From UBA2798 sp046289975 (lineage in GTDB: Bacteria; Bacteroidota; Bacteroidia; Flavobacteriales_D; UBA2798), in the NCBI GenBank assembly GCA_046289975.1, contig JBKBUQ010000031.1, forward strand, positions 1 to 22,998: a stretch of DNA of 22,998 bases, given 5' to 3'. The notes below the pieces were generated by a model, which was not told where the DNA came from, searched no databases, and worked only from the letters and a program-made list of their open reading frames with translations. Within the stretch, counting starts at the first letter, position 1, and each line of letters starts with the position of its first letter. The position numbers and the translations under genes are program-made. Positions 1-6,891 of this stretch are shown here, piece by piece.

Positions 1-173
1 CGCAAGGAAACAGGAAGGTTAATCCCATGCCGCAGCCGCTCAGGCGCCTGGTCGGATGGGGCGCCGCCTATGGCGCCCTTGGCTTCGCCGCCGGTTTCGG
101 TAAGCCCTAATGCTTTTAAGAGTTTGTTTAACTCAATGTATTCGTGCGGTGCTTGTATAGGAAATTCCATCAT
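1..173 (-). CDS. S4-domain RNA-binding protein, YbcJ-like (partial, runs off the left edge)
   Basis: The first 37 residues look like the start of a small stand-alone S4 protein: after MMEFPIQAPHEY comes IELNKLLKALGL and then TGGEAK, the usual order in the family, which binds structured RNA in the cytoplasm. The family is normally about 70 residues long and continues with a pattern like GxVxVNGExExR and KLxxGD. Here the frame stays open to the window edge, but after GGEAKGAIGG the residues (SDQAPERLRHGINLP) do not fit that pattern, and the DNA becomes very GC-rich. The tail may be a divergent protein, a frameshift, an inserted repeat or an assembly artefact. The start is either of two adjacent ATGs (173 or 170). 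The family call rests only on the N-terminal half. Confidence 0.55.
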   Translation of the reverse strand, partial: MMEFPIQAPHEYIELNKLLKALGLTETGGEAKGAIGGAPSDQAPERLRHGINLPVSL

Positions 174-185
174 TGTTATTTTCCA

Positions 186-193
186 CAAAGATA
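186..193 (-). promoter_or_regulatory. Putative -7 box (TATCTTTG) for the S4 gene
   Basis: Read on the minus strand this is a perfect TAnnTTTG, the Bacteroidota primary sigma -7 consensus. It ends 12 bases before the ATG, which would leave a very short leader. I found no convincing -33 TTTG at the usual distance. Confidence 0.4.
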
Positions 194-352
194 CATTGCT
201 TACCGTTCATCACTTCGCATTATTTTTTTTGCCATGCAACAAGATCTGCGAACATTTAAAAATTTCCTGTAACTAATCCTTTACTTCTCCGTCTCACTAT
301 CAAAAGGCGCTTTTTAGCGGATGTCGTAACTCTCAAACGGCATTCGGAATAA

Positions 353-377
353 GGACCAACATTTCTCTTTTTGGTCC
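353..377. repeat. Inverted repeat GGACCAA / TTGGTCC
   Basis: A perfect 7-base stem (353-359 with 371-377) encloses an 11-base loop. No T-tract follows on either strand, so it is not an intrinsic terminator. It could be an operator or a stem in a leader RNA, or chance. Confidence 0.35.
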
Positions 378-431
378 GGTTGCGATAGATGAAACGAAAC
401 CCCTGCGGCGAAAAACTGCAGCAACACCTTT

Positions 432-446
432 CCGGGAAAATCCCGG
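432..446. repeat. Inverted repeat CCGGGA-AAA-TCCCGG upstream of the T9SS gene
   Basis: A perfect 6-base stem with a three-base loop lies about 43 bases before the ATG at 489. No T-tract follows. It would sit in the 5' leader if transcription starts further upstream, so it may be a leader hairpin or a regulator site. Function is unknown. Confidence 0.35.
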
Positions 447-488
447 CAGGAAAAATTATGTCCCAACCCAAACAAAAAACACAATACC

Positions 489-1127
489 ATGAAAACGCAA
501 ATCCTCCTTCTGATTTTTGTAGCTGCACTGTCAAAAGAATCATCTGCTCAACGTCCCACCAACCAGGTAGTAGAGCAAACCATTTACAGCGGCACACCCA
601 ATGGAAAATCCAAACCAATGGCTAATCCTGGTCAAAAAGCAGGTGCCTCCGATAAAGTAATGGCCGATCCTAAAAAAACATCGATTGAAAATTCCGATGG
701 AATGAACAGACAAAACCGTGTAGCACAACCCGACAAACAAATGGCCCATCCTAAAGCAATAAGTATTGATGTTGCAGAAGGAAACGAACAACGCGCACCG
801 CATGCCGATGCACAGGAAGCCGACTCAAAAGCCATCGCAATTGAAACATATATGTCACAACCTACCCGTACTGAAACAGTCAATGCCAGCATCGATTTTG
901 TAGTATACCCCAACCCTGCAACCGATCTGCTGATTGTGCAATCAACCAACGATCAGATGTACACCATTCAATTGCTCGACCTGTGTGGAAAAAGCGTACG
1001 CAGCAGCAGTCACCAAAGCCGTGGCGGATCAATTTGCATGGATATTAGTGACCTTCCAAGAGGAGTTTATTTTGTAAGCCTTGAAAACACAGAAAACCGT
1101 CTTACCAAAAAAGTTCTGCTTACCTGA
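489..1127 (+). CDS. Small secreted protein with degenerate repeats and T9SS type A sorting domain
   Basis: The protein has 212 residues. An N-terminal signal peptide (hydrophobic core near residues 5-14, likely cleavage after SSAQ at 18-21) leads to a low-complexity hydrophilic region of about 110 residues. From about residue 137 there is a classic type A T9SS sorting domain: VVYPNPATDLL, then LLDLCGKSV, LPRGVYFV and a C-terminal KKVLLT. The middle holds degenerate repeats of the form MA(N/D/H)P followed by lysines and I-x-I(E/D), near residues 44, 58 and 85, with a weaker copy at 107-119. There is no recognisable enzymatic domain, so the product looks like a short, surface-delivered or released polypeptide. 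It is monocistronic, closed by a strong terminator. Secretion by T9SS is well supported; its role is unknown. Confidence 0.85.
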   Translation: MKTQILLLIFVAALSKESSAQRPTNQVVEQTIYSGTPNGKSKPMANPGQKAGASDKVMADPKKTSIENSDGMNRQNRVAQPDKQMAHPKAISIDVAEGNEQRAPHADAQEADSKAIAIETYMSQPTRTETVNASIDFVVYPNPATDLLIVQSTNDQMYTIQLLDLCGKSVRSSSHQSRGGSICMDISDLPRGVYFVSLENTENRLTKKVLLT

Positions 1128-1142
1128 AAATTGAAATGATTC

Positions 1143-1183
1143 ATCCGGAAGTGTTGCATGCTTGTGTCACTTCCGGATTTTTT
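1143..1183 (+). terminator. Strong intrinsic terminator after the T9SS gene
   Basis: An uninterrupted 11-base stem, ATCCGGAAGTG (1143-1153) with CACTTCCGGAT (1168-1178), is followed by six Ts (1178-1183). The loop is 14 bases. It lies 15 bases after the stop codon and separates this gene from the FadL-like gene. Confidence 0.9.
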
Positions 1184-1193
1184 ATTACCTTTC
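1162..1193 (+). promoter_or_regulatory. Possible promoter overlapping the terminator, for the FadL-like gene
   Basis: TTG at 1162-1164 and TACCTTTC at 1186-1193 (seven of eight to TAnnTTTG) are separated by 21 bases. The -7-like box ends 15 bases before the ATG at 1209, similar to other genes in this window. The gene needs its own promoter because a strong terminator precedes it, but the match is imperfect. Confidence 0.25.
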
Positions 1194-1208
1194 TTGCAGT
1201 CACACTGC

Positions 1209-2435
1209 ATGAAAAGATCGCTGCTTGCCCTGTTTGGTATGCTTCCCCTGTTTGTTCAGGCGGGAGGTTTTCAACTCAATCTTCAAGGACAAAAACAAAC
1301 AGGTATGGGTCATACCGGCACAGGCTTACTCAGTGATGCCAGCACGGTATTATTCAATCCGGGAGGAATCTCTCTTCTTGATTCGAGTCTTAACATCAAT
1401 GCAGGACTAAATCTTCTTTTTCCGAGGGTTCGTTATTTGGCTCCCTTTCCCGGGAACTACACAACCGAAACGGTACACAACACCGGAACACCTTTTCATT
1501 TTTATGTTGCATCACGACTTGAAGGAAGCAAACGACTCTCTTTCGGATTTGGCATTTACACTCCCTTTGGAAGTAAACAACAATGGGAAGACGATTGGGT
1601 TGGGCAATTTCTCATTCGTGAGATCGACCTGAAGACCATTTGTTTTCAGCCCAGCTTTTCGTTGAAGATAAACAATGAGCTTGGAGTTGGGGCAGGATTT
1701 ATATTGGCAACAGGAACATTTGGTTTGCGTAAAGGCATACCCGCGCAAGACAGTACCGGTGCTTATGGCGAAGCACGGCTTAACGGAAGAGCTTCAGGAT
1801 TCGGATACAATGCCGGTGTTTTTTACAAAGGCAAAAATGGTTTTTCTGCAGGCATCGATTTTCGTTCATCGATACTCGCAAAAATCATCGATGGCTCCGC
1901 AGAATTCAGCGTACCACCTGCTTTGAGTTCTTATTTTGGTACCACAACATTTAACACCTCCATCCGACTTCCATTTACAGCGTCGTTAGGATTAGGCTAC
2001 GCCAAAGACAAACACCGCGTGGCGCTTGATGTAAATTATGTGGGTTGGAGTTCGTATGATTCCCTCGTAATTGATTTTAAAGACAACAGCGAAAAACTTG
2101 CGGATAACCGTTCGCCGCGCAATTATAAAAACAGTTTCATTTTCCGTGCAGGATATGAACATCGCCTAAATGATCAGTTGCAAATTCGTGGCGGCGCCTA
2201 TTTTGATATGACCCCGGTACAGGACGGTTACCTTACGCCGGAAACACCGGATGTAAATAAAATTGGAATTACTGCAGGAGCAAGTCTTCGTTTGAAAAAA
2301 GGATTTGGCATCGACGCCTCATTCCTGTACATCGAAGGCATGAAACGCACCGACACCAATCTTGAAACCGGTTTTGGCGGAACCTATAAATCACGCGCCA
2401 TTATTCCGGGTATTAGCTTATCCTTTGTTTTCTAA
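1209..2435 (+). CDS. FadL/OmpP1/TodX-family outer-membrane transport protein
   Basis: This is predicted to be a 14-strand outer-membrane channel for long-chain fatty acids or other hydrophobic molecules. The signal peptide (MKRSLLALFGMLPLFVQA) is followed directly by GGFQLNLQGQKQTGMG, and the hatch-like NPGG motif lies at residues 50-53. The rest alternates like beta strands (RLSFGFGIYTPFG, ELGVGAGFILATG, GFGIDASFLYIEG) and the protein ends in aromatic SFVF, as expected for BAM-inserted barrels. At 408 residues it is normal for the family. I chose the ATG at 1209 because an upstream in-frame ATG at 1158 lies in the terminator loop and would extend the signal peptide unnaturally. The secreted esterase gene begins 10 bases downstream, so the two are probably co-transcribed, which suggests uptake of released acyl products. 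The substrate is inferred. Confidence 0.88.
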   Translation: MKRSLLALFGMLPLFVQAGGFQLNLQGQKQTGMGHTGTGLLSDASTVLFNPGGISLLDSSLNINAGLNLLFPRVRYLAPFPGNYTTETVHNTGTPFHFYVASRLEGSKRLSFGFGIYTPFGSKQQWEDDWVGQFLIREIDLKTICFQPSFSLKINNELGVGAGFILATGTFGLRKGIPAQDSTGAYGEARLNGRASGFGYNAGVFYKGKNGFSAGIDFRSSILAKIIDGSAEFSVPPALSSYFGTTTFNTSIRLPFTASLGLGYAKDKHRVALDVNYVGWSSYDSLVIDFKDNSEKLADNRSPRNYKNSFIFRAGYEHRLNDQLQIRGGAYFDMTPVQDGYLTPETPDVNKIGITAGASLRLKKGFGIDASFLYIEGMKRTDTNLETGFGGTYKSRAIIPGISLSFVF

Positions 2436-2445
2436 CCCCAACCCT

Positions 2446-3696
2446 ATGAAAAAACTGTTACTATTCTCCGGATTTTTATCACTAAATGCATTGGCAATTG
2501 CCCAGTGCGGACAGCGGTATCACGACAAGATCTTTCCCGATTCCACCGTATCGAATATTCAGTACGGCTCGAATGTAAACCGATTGAATCAAGCAGAAAA
2601 CCTTAATCTTGATATTCACTTTCCAAAAGGTGATACCGAAGCCGAACGTCCCCTGATAATCATCGCTCACGGTGGTAATTTCTTAGGAGGAAGCAAAACA
2701 GGAAGCGATGTTCTCCCAATGGCAAAAGATCTTGCCCGAATGGGATATGTTGTTTCATCAATTGATTACCGTGTAGGAATGACCAACTTTCCTTTTCCCG
2801 GTCCTGATGACGGAGACGCTACTGAATCCGTAATGCGCGCTGTGCACGATGCCCGTGCCTCTGTCCGGTTCTTCAGAAAAAGTTATGAAAACGGAAACCC
2901 TTACCGTATTGATACTTCTAAAATCTTCTTTGCAGGTGTTTCTGCAGGCGGTTTTATGGCGCTTCACCTTGCCTACCTTGATCAGATGAGTGAATATCCA
3001 CCACAGGCCGACACTGTTAACCAATACGGACTAAATGGTGGTCTGGTTGGATTAAGTGGTAATCCGGGTTATTCATCTAAGGTGCATGCTATCATAAACA
3101 TTGCCGGTGCAATTGGAGATACTGCATGGATCAAAGCTGGTGATGAACCTGTACTTAATTTTCATGGGACAGCCGATGCAACTGTTCCCTATGGCTCCGA
3201 TACCATTCAATTGCTTGGCGTTTATCCCTTGCTGATGGTACACGGAAGTTATTCGGTAAACGACAAGGTCGATATGCTTGGCATTTTAAATTGCTTCGAG
3301 ATTTACGAAGGACAAAACCACGTTCCACACGTAAGCAATGCCAGTTATTACGATACCACGCTTAACATTACCAGAAATTTTCTTGCACATTTTGTTTGCG
3401 GAGATGCTTTGAATTGTTCTTATGGACCAACCATTACAGCTGTCCATGAAATTGGAACTCCCGGTTTCCTGAGCGGATACCCCAATCCTGCTAACGAGCT
3501 TGTTCAACTCAATCTGGAAGGATTTATTGGTACTGTAACCATTACACTTACCGATATGAGCGGAAGAATAATCAGAAGTTTCAATTGCAGCGGAAATCAA
3601 AGCACAGTGATGCGTAATGAGCTTCCTGCAGGAATGTACTTTATCCGTGCACAGGCAGGAGAACAGGTTGCTACCACTAAAATTGTTTTTGAATAA
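2446..3696 (+). CDS. Secreted alpha/beta-hydrolase (esterase-like) with T9SS type A sorting domain
   Basis: The 416-residue protein begins with a signal peptide (MKKLLLFSGFLSLNALAIAQ). The hydrolase domain shows an oxyanion HGG (75-77), SSIDYRVG near 104-111, the nucleophile elbow GVSAG (Ser166), a candidate acid Asp244 in FHGTADATVP, and candidate histidines His292 and His295 in GQNHVPH. This order matches carboxylesterase/acetyl-esterase-like families. From about residue 341 a type A sorting domain follows: GYPNPANELVQLNL, LTDMSGRIIR, LPAGMYFIRA and a KIVFE end. The enzyme should therefore be exported by T9SS and act at or beyond the cell surface on an ester. Substrate (lipid, polyester or acetylated glycan) cannot be read from sequence. 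It follows the FadL-like gene by 10 bases and ends at a bidirectional terminator. An in-frame ATG 84 bases earlier lies inside the FadL gene and is rejected. Confidence 0.87.
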   Translation: MKKLLLFSGFLSLNALAIAQCGQRYHDKIFPDSTVSNIQYGSNVNRLNQAENLNLDIHFPKGDTEAERPLIIIAHGGNFLGGSKTGSDVLPMAKDLARMGYVVSSIDYRVGMTNFPFPGPDDGDATESVMRAVHDARASVRFFRKSYENGNPYRIDTSKIFFAGVSAGGFMALHLAYLDQMSEYPPQADTVNQYGLNGGLVGLSGNPGYSSKVHAIINIAGAIGDTAWIKAGDEPVLNFHGTADATVPYGSDTIQLLGVYPLLMVHGSYSVNDKVDMLGILNCFEIYEGQNHVPHVSNASYYDTTLNITRNFLAHFVCGDALNCSYGPTITAVHEIGTPGFLSGYPNPANELVQLNLEGFIGTVTITLTDMSGRIIRSFNCSGNQSTVMRNELPAGMYFIRAQAGEQVATTKIVFE

Positions 3697-3730
3697 AAAG
3701 GATTCTTCGCGAAACTCAAAACCTAAATAA

Positions 3731-3759
3731 AAAAGGCCACTCGAAATGAGTGGCCTTTT
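3731..3759. terminator. Bidirectional intrinsic terminator between convergent genes
   Basis: AAAAGGCCACTC (3731-3742) pairs with GAGTGGCCTTTT (3748-3759) across a five-base loop. The stem is flanked by As on the left and Ts on the right, so it can stop both the hydrolase gene and the convergent SGNH lipoprotein gene. Confidence 0.9.
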
Positions 3760-3778
3760 CTTTGCCATGATGTATAAC

Positions 3779-5107
3779 TCAGGGAAAGCGAAGCCCCTCG
3801 CAATCCTCACAAAATACAGTGGGAAAAGTACTGCCGAAAAAAGCATTGATTGCTAAAATAAACTGATCGGCAATCATGTTTGCTCCCTTTTGGGTGGGAT
3901 GAAATCCGTCGAGCGAAAAGAATCCGCCACTTACAAATTCGTTGGTATATTTTACACCATTAAAATAAATTCCCTGATTCAGCCGATTGAAATAAGAATT
4001 CATATCAACAAAAGCAAAATCGTGTTGTGCTGCTTTTTGTGCAATGACCTCGTTGAACATTGCAGTGGCGGCATCCAGCTTATTTACCTCAGCCGAATCG
4101 AGGACATAGCGGTCGTGTATGGGATTGATGAGTAGTCCGTAAAAATAACACTTCATGGAATCCAGCGGAACAGTAAGCGTGATATATTCACCCTGCACCA
4201 ATTGACGATAACCTCCCGGAGCATTTGCATCAGCAATGACAAACGCGTTTTTTCCCTCTGTAAAAACAATGTGATTGAGTCCGGCTTGTGCATATATGGT
4301 AGTGAGCGAATCCGCCTTCTCAAGCGTAAGATCTGCACCATTCCAGGGTATCATTGTATAAAAAGGCATCGTGCGGAAATCAGGAATTCCTGCAATTATC
4401 CCTTTTGCATTATTTGCTGTGAGGTACGTAAACAATTCATTGAACCACCCCTCCACAGTAACACGCGGAGCAATGGTCTGACCATAACCTCCATTGCGTG
4501 CAAAACGAAAAACATCTTCCATACCTGCCCAAACAATACTAAAGCTTGGTTGATACGCCGCTATAAATCCGGGAACTCCATTGGTGCAGCTGGCACAATA
4601 CCGCTCCAGAAATTCATTGGAGGGTGAAAACGCAGGATACACCATTTCCGACATCGACAAGAATGGAATACTAAGATCATTTATTCCATTTGCGTTAACC
4701 GGGTCAAGAAAATATTGTGCTTGTGCAGGATTGTAAAGAGCCTTTACCGGTCCCATCGAAACAACACCGTTACAATCGGTACGGTCGCCCAATTTGCTTG
4801 CCGAAACATACAAGGATTCCCAGGGTTTGGCATTTCGTCCAATTCCATCTCCTTCTGGTATTAAGGCCTGAACAAATGAACCATGACCGGCTGCTTTAAA
4901 CGAACGCATGACCAGCGCACCAATTGACCGCTCCTGCCCGCTTTTGCTAAGCGCGCCATTCTGATAACCGGAAATATAACTATCACCAATTACCACCGAC
5001 TTCGACACAGAAGCGCGTCCTTCATCAATATCCGCACGTTCAAGATCCGGTGTACAAGCCTGCATGAAAGTGAAAAAAAGCAAAAAGAGAAAAGCGGAGA
5101 ATTTCAT
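3779..5107 (-). CDS. SGNH/GDSL hydrolase lipoprotein
   Basis: This is a predicted lipid-anchored esterase or lipase of 442 residues. A lipoprotein signal is clear: hydrophobic residues 4-15, then FMQAC with the lipidated Cys18. The block I motif VVIGDSY carries the candidate nucleophile Ser43, and the C-terminal block DGFHPTQKG supplies the Asp400/His403 pair. The central region is longer than in minimal GDSL enzymes and includes Gly/Asn segments that could form the oxyanion hole, which I could not place with confidence. It is convergent with the FadL-like channel and secreted esterase; in Bacteroidota, SGNH lipoproteins are often found beside FadL-like genes, supporting a shared role in handling acylated compounds in the envelope. 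The substrate is unknown. Confidence 0.85.
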   Translation of the reverse strand: MKFSAFLFLLFFTFMQACTPDLERADIDEGRASVSKSVVIGDSYISGYQNGALSKSGQERSIGALVMRSFKAAGHGSFVQALIPEGDGIGRNAKPWESLYVSASKLGDRTDCNGVVSMGPVKALYNPAQAQYFLDPVNANGINDLSIPFLSMSEMVYPAFSPSNEFLERYCASCTNGVPGFIAAYQPSFSIVWAGMEDVFRFARNGGYGQTIAPRVTVEGWFNELFTYLTANNAKGIIAGIPDFRTMPFYTMIPWNGADLTLEKADSLTTIYAQAGLNHIVFTEGKNAFVIADANAPGGYRQLVQGEYITLTVPLDSMKCYFYGLLINPIHDRYVLDSAEVNKLDAATAMFNEVIAQKAAQHDFAFVDMNSYFNRLNQGIYFNGVKYTNEFVSGGFFSLDGFHPTQKGANMIADQFILAINAFFGSTFPTVFCEDCEGLRFP

Positions 5108-5112
5108 ACTTC

Positions 5113-5142
5113 GAAAAGTAATTAAAATATTGCTCGTTCAAA
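5113..5142 (-). promoter_or_regulatory. Possible promoter for the SGNH lipoprotein gene (TTTG-N18-TACTTTTC)
   Basis: On the minus strand TTTG (5142-5139) and TACTTTTC (5120-5113) are 18 bases apart, matching the Bacteroidota layout with one mismatch in the -7 box. The box ends only five bases before the start codon, so transcription from it would begin at or next to the ATG, giving an essentially leaderless mRNA. That makes the assignment uncertain. Confidence 0.3.
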
Positions 5143-5168
5143 AGAAAATTCTATTTTCATTGTTCTAA

Positions 5169-5570
5169 ATGAAGACGCGTCGCCTGCCCCATGCTGTGTT
5201 AATGTATCGAGAGGGCATTATCATTGTCGAATTTCAGGACAACAAAGACATCGATATAAAAGAAGCAAGAGAACAAATTGCAGCCTGTCTGCACCTATCA
5301 GAGAACATCCCCTCTCCTGTAATCATCATCGATGTACATCCCAATACGATTGTAAGTCCTGCGGCCCGCGAAATCTTTTCAAAGGAAGTCCCCCCGGGAG
5401 CCAGGATCTCTGAGGCAATTGTCATTACCAATCTGGCAAAACGACTCATTGCTAACTTTTACTCCCGCTACAACCGTCCCAAAAACCCGATTAAAGTTTT
5501 TGCGAATTTCAACGATGCCTGGAAATGGTCGATCGAACAGCGTGACAATTACAAGGCTGAACACCCATGA
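5169..5570 (+). CDS. STAS/SpoIIAA-like small protein (DUF7793-type)
   Basis: This is a 133-residue cytoplasmic protein with no signal peptide or membrane helix. Alternating strands and helices (GIIIVEFQDN, IKEAREQIAACL, SPVIIIDVHPN, SPAAREIFSKEV, ISEAIVITNLAKRLIANFY, IKVFANFNDAWKWS) resemble the small STAS-like family in Bacteroidota in which a conserved D-x-R/H segment is followed by an SxxAREYF-like helix and a late leucine/isoleucine-rich NFF/NFY region. The place where SpoIIAA has its phosphorylatable serine (DSSG) reads VSPAA here, so a serine (Ser58) is present at the start of that helix. It lies 61 bases from the divergent lipoprotein gene and 94 bases before sbcD. Family assignment is from memory and moderate; molecular role is not established. 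Confidence 0.55.
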   Translation: MKTRRLPHAVLMYREGIIIVEFQDNKDIDIKEAREQIAACLHLSENIPSPVIIIDVHPNTIVSPAAREIFSKEVPPGARISEAIVITNLAKRLIANFYSRYNRPKNPIKVFANFNDAWKWSIEQRDNYKAEHP

Positions 5571-5664
5571 GTATGGGCTGAACATCCTTCGTTTTTTCGG
5601 GTTCATAACTATTCTCTTCTCTTTTTACCATCTCTATTCCTTCTGAATGTATTTTTATTGAAGA

Positions 5665-6891
5665 TTGTCGATACGCTTTTTACATACCGCCGACTGGCAT
5701 TTGGGCAAGCGATTGCACGGTGCCGACCTTAGAAAGGAACATCTTCTTTTTTTTGAAGATCTGCTTTCCATCATTCGCGAGCGCGAGATTACGCATTTAC
5801 TGATAGCCGGAGATGTATTCGACCATGCGAATCCTTCCAGCGAAGCCCTGGAGCTTTACTACACCTTCATTCGCAAACTGCTGGATACAGGATGTGCATT
5901 GATCGTTACCGGAGGAAACCACGATTCTCCCGGTGTATTGAATGCACCACAATCATTGTTAAAACAACTTCGCGTGAGTGTAATTGGTTGTGCTACCGAA
6001 AACCCGGAAGATGAAATTGTTGAGCTTAAAAACGGTTCTAACCAAACAGAAGCGGTATTAGCTGCCGTGCCTTTTTTGCGTGACAGAGATATTCGCCGCT
6101 CTTCTGAAGGAGAGAATTACAAAGACCGCATTCAGGCAATTCGTGAAGGAATAAAAGAACACTATTTTCACCTTGCAGAAATTTGCAAAACCAATTATCC
6201 GGGAGTGCCTGCTATTGCGTCAGGACATTTATACGCTCAAGGTGCAGAAACCAGCGAGAGTGAACGCGAGATTCAGATCGGTAATCAGGCAGGTGTTGAA
6301 GAAAATACCTTCCCTGAGTATTTCGCTTACGTAGCGCTTGGACATATCCATAAAGCTCAAAACGTAGGTAAAAGCGGAAGAATACGTTACTCCGGATCTC
6401 CTGTCGCATTAAGTTTTCAGGAGAAGAGTTACAAAAAGAGAGTTGTGTTGATTCATGTTGAAAACCAACAAGTAAACACAGAAGAAATTGAACTCAAAAA
6501 ACACCGCGACCTGATTGTTTTGGAAGGCAGCATAGAGTCGATCAAAAAGAAATACGCTTCCTACATCAATTCCTTTACACTTCCGGCATTTGTGGAGCTC
6601 AATGTAGTTGAATCTGTTTTTGATCCTTTGCTCATTCGCGAAAAAGAATTGCTTAGTAATGAATTGGAGCAAAACAATTCCGTTGAGGTTCTGGTATCTA
6701 AAATTCAGTTTTTAAGCGCCGAAAAAAACGAAGCGGATATCTCGTTTACTTCAGAAGATTCGGAAGAACTGCAGCCTCTTGGTATTCTTAGATCAAGAAT
6801 AAATGAATATCCGGAAGAAGAACAGATAGAACTTGAAAACACCTTGCTTTCACTTGTTGAAGAGCTTCGTGAGAAAGGATTGTTGCCGTGA
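5665..6891 (+). CDS. sbcD: Exonuclease SbcCD subunit D (Mre11-type nuclease)
   Basis: SbcD is the metal-dependent nuclease subunit of SbcCD, which opens DNA hairpins and processes double-strand ends, including protein-blocked ones. Mre11-type phosphoesterase motifs are intact: HTADWHLGK (Asp10, His12), IAGDVFDH (Asp50), TGGNHDSPG (Asn85, His86), SGHLYA and ALGHIHKAQ. The length (408 residues) is normal. The only start that keeps HTADWHLGK at the N-terminus is TTG at 5665, because an in-frame stop lies two codons earlier. The gene ends in a GTGA overlap with sbcC, so the two subunits are translationally coupled. A SbcD-type capping and C-terminal region follows the nuclease domain. Confidence 0.97.
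   Translation: MSIRFLHTADWHLGKRLHGADLRKEHLLFFEDLLSIIREREITHLLIAGDVFDHANPSSEALELYYTFIRKLLDTGCALIVTGGNHDSPGVLNAPQSLLKQLRVSVIGCATENPEDEIVELKNGSNQTEAVLAAVPFLRDRDIRRSSEGENYKDRIQAIREGIKEHYFHLAEICKTNYPGVPAIASGHLYAQGAETSESEREIQIGNQAGVEENTFPEYFAYVALGHIHKAQNVGKSGRIRYSGSPVALSFQEKSYKKRVVLIHVENQQVNTEEIELKKHRDLIVLEGSIESIKKKYASYINSFTLPAFVELNVVESVFDPLLIREKELLSNELEQNNSVEVLVSKIQFLSAEKNEADISFTSEDSEELQPLGILRSRINEYPEEEQIELENTLLSLVEELREKGLLP

Larger units (their letters stand above)
174..488. other. 315-base intergenic region with two small inverted repeats, no supported gene
   Basis: This separates two divergently transcribed genes. I see no open frame with protein-like content and no tRNA. It holds the -7 box of the leftward gene and two hairpin-capable inverted repeats. 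No clear TAnnTTTG box precedes the rightward gene. The frames that cross the region are overlapped by the real gene at 489 or lack any recognisable composition. Confidence 0.5.

Noticed and set aside
70..276. Plus-strand open frame of 68 codons at the left end
   Set aside because: It opposes the S4-like frame, has no protein-like pattern and ends in an AT-rich non-coding stretch.
256..625. Frames on both strands (minus 256-618, plus 389-625) in the intergenic region and over the T9SS gene
   Set aside because: They overlap the well-supported gene at 489 and show Cys/Trp/Phe-rich or random composition without a domain.
1158..1208. Upstream ATG for the FadL-like protein
   Set aside because: It lies in the loop of the terminator and would add 17 residues before a perfect signal peptide.
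2362..2445. Upstream ATG for the secreted hydrolase
   Set aside because: It lies inside the FadL-like gene and would bury the signal peptide.
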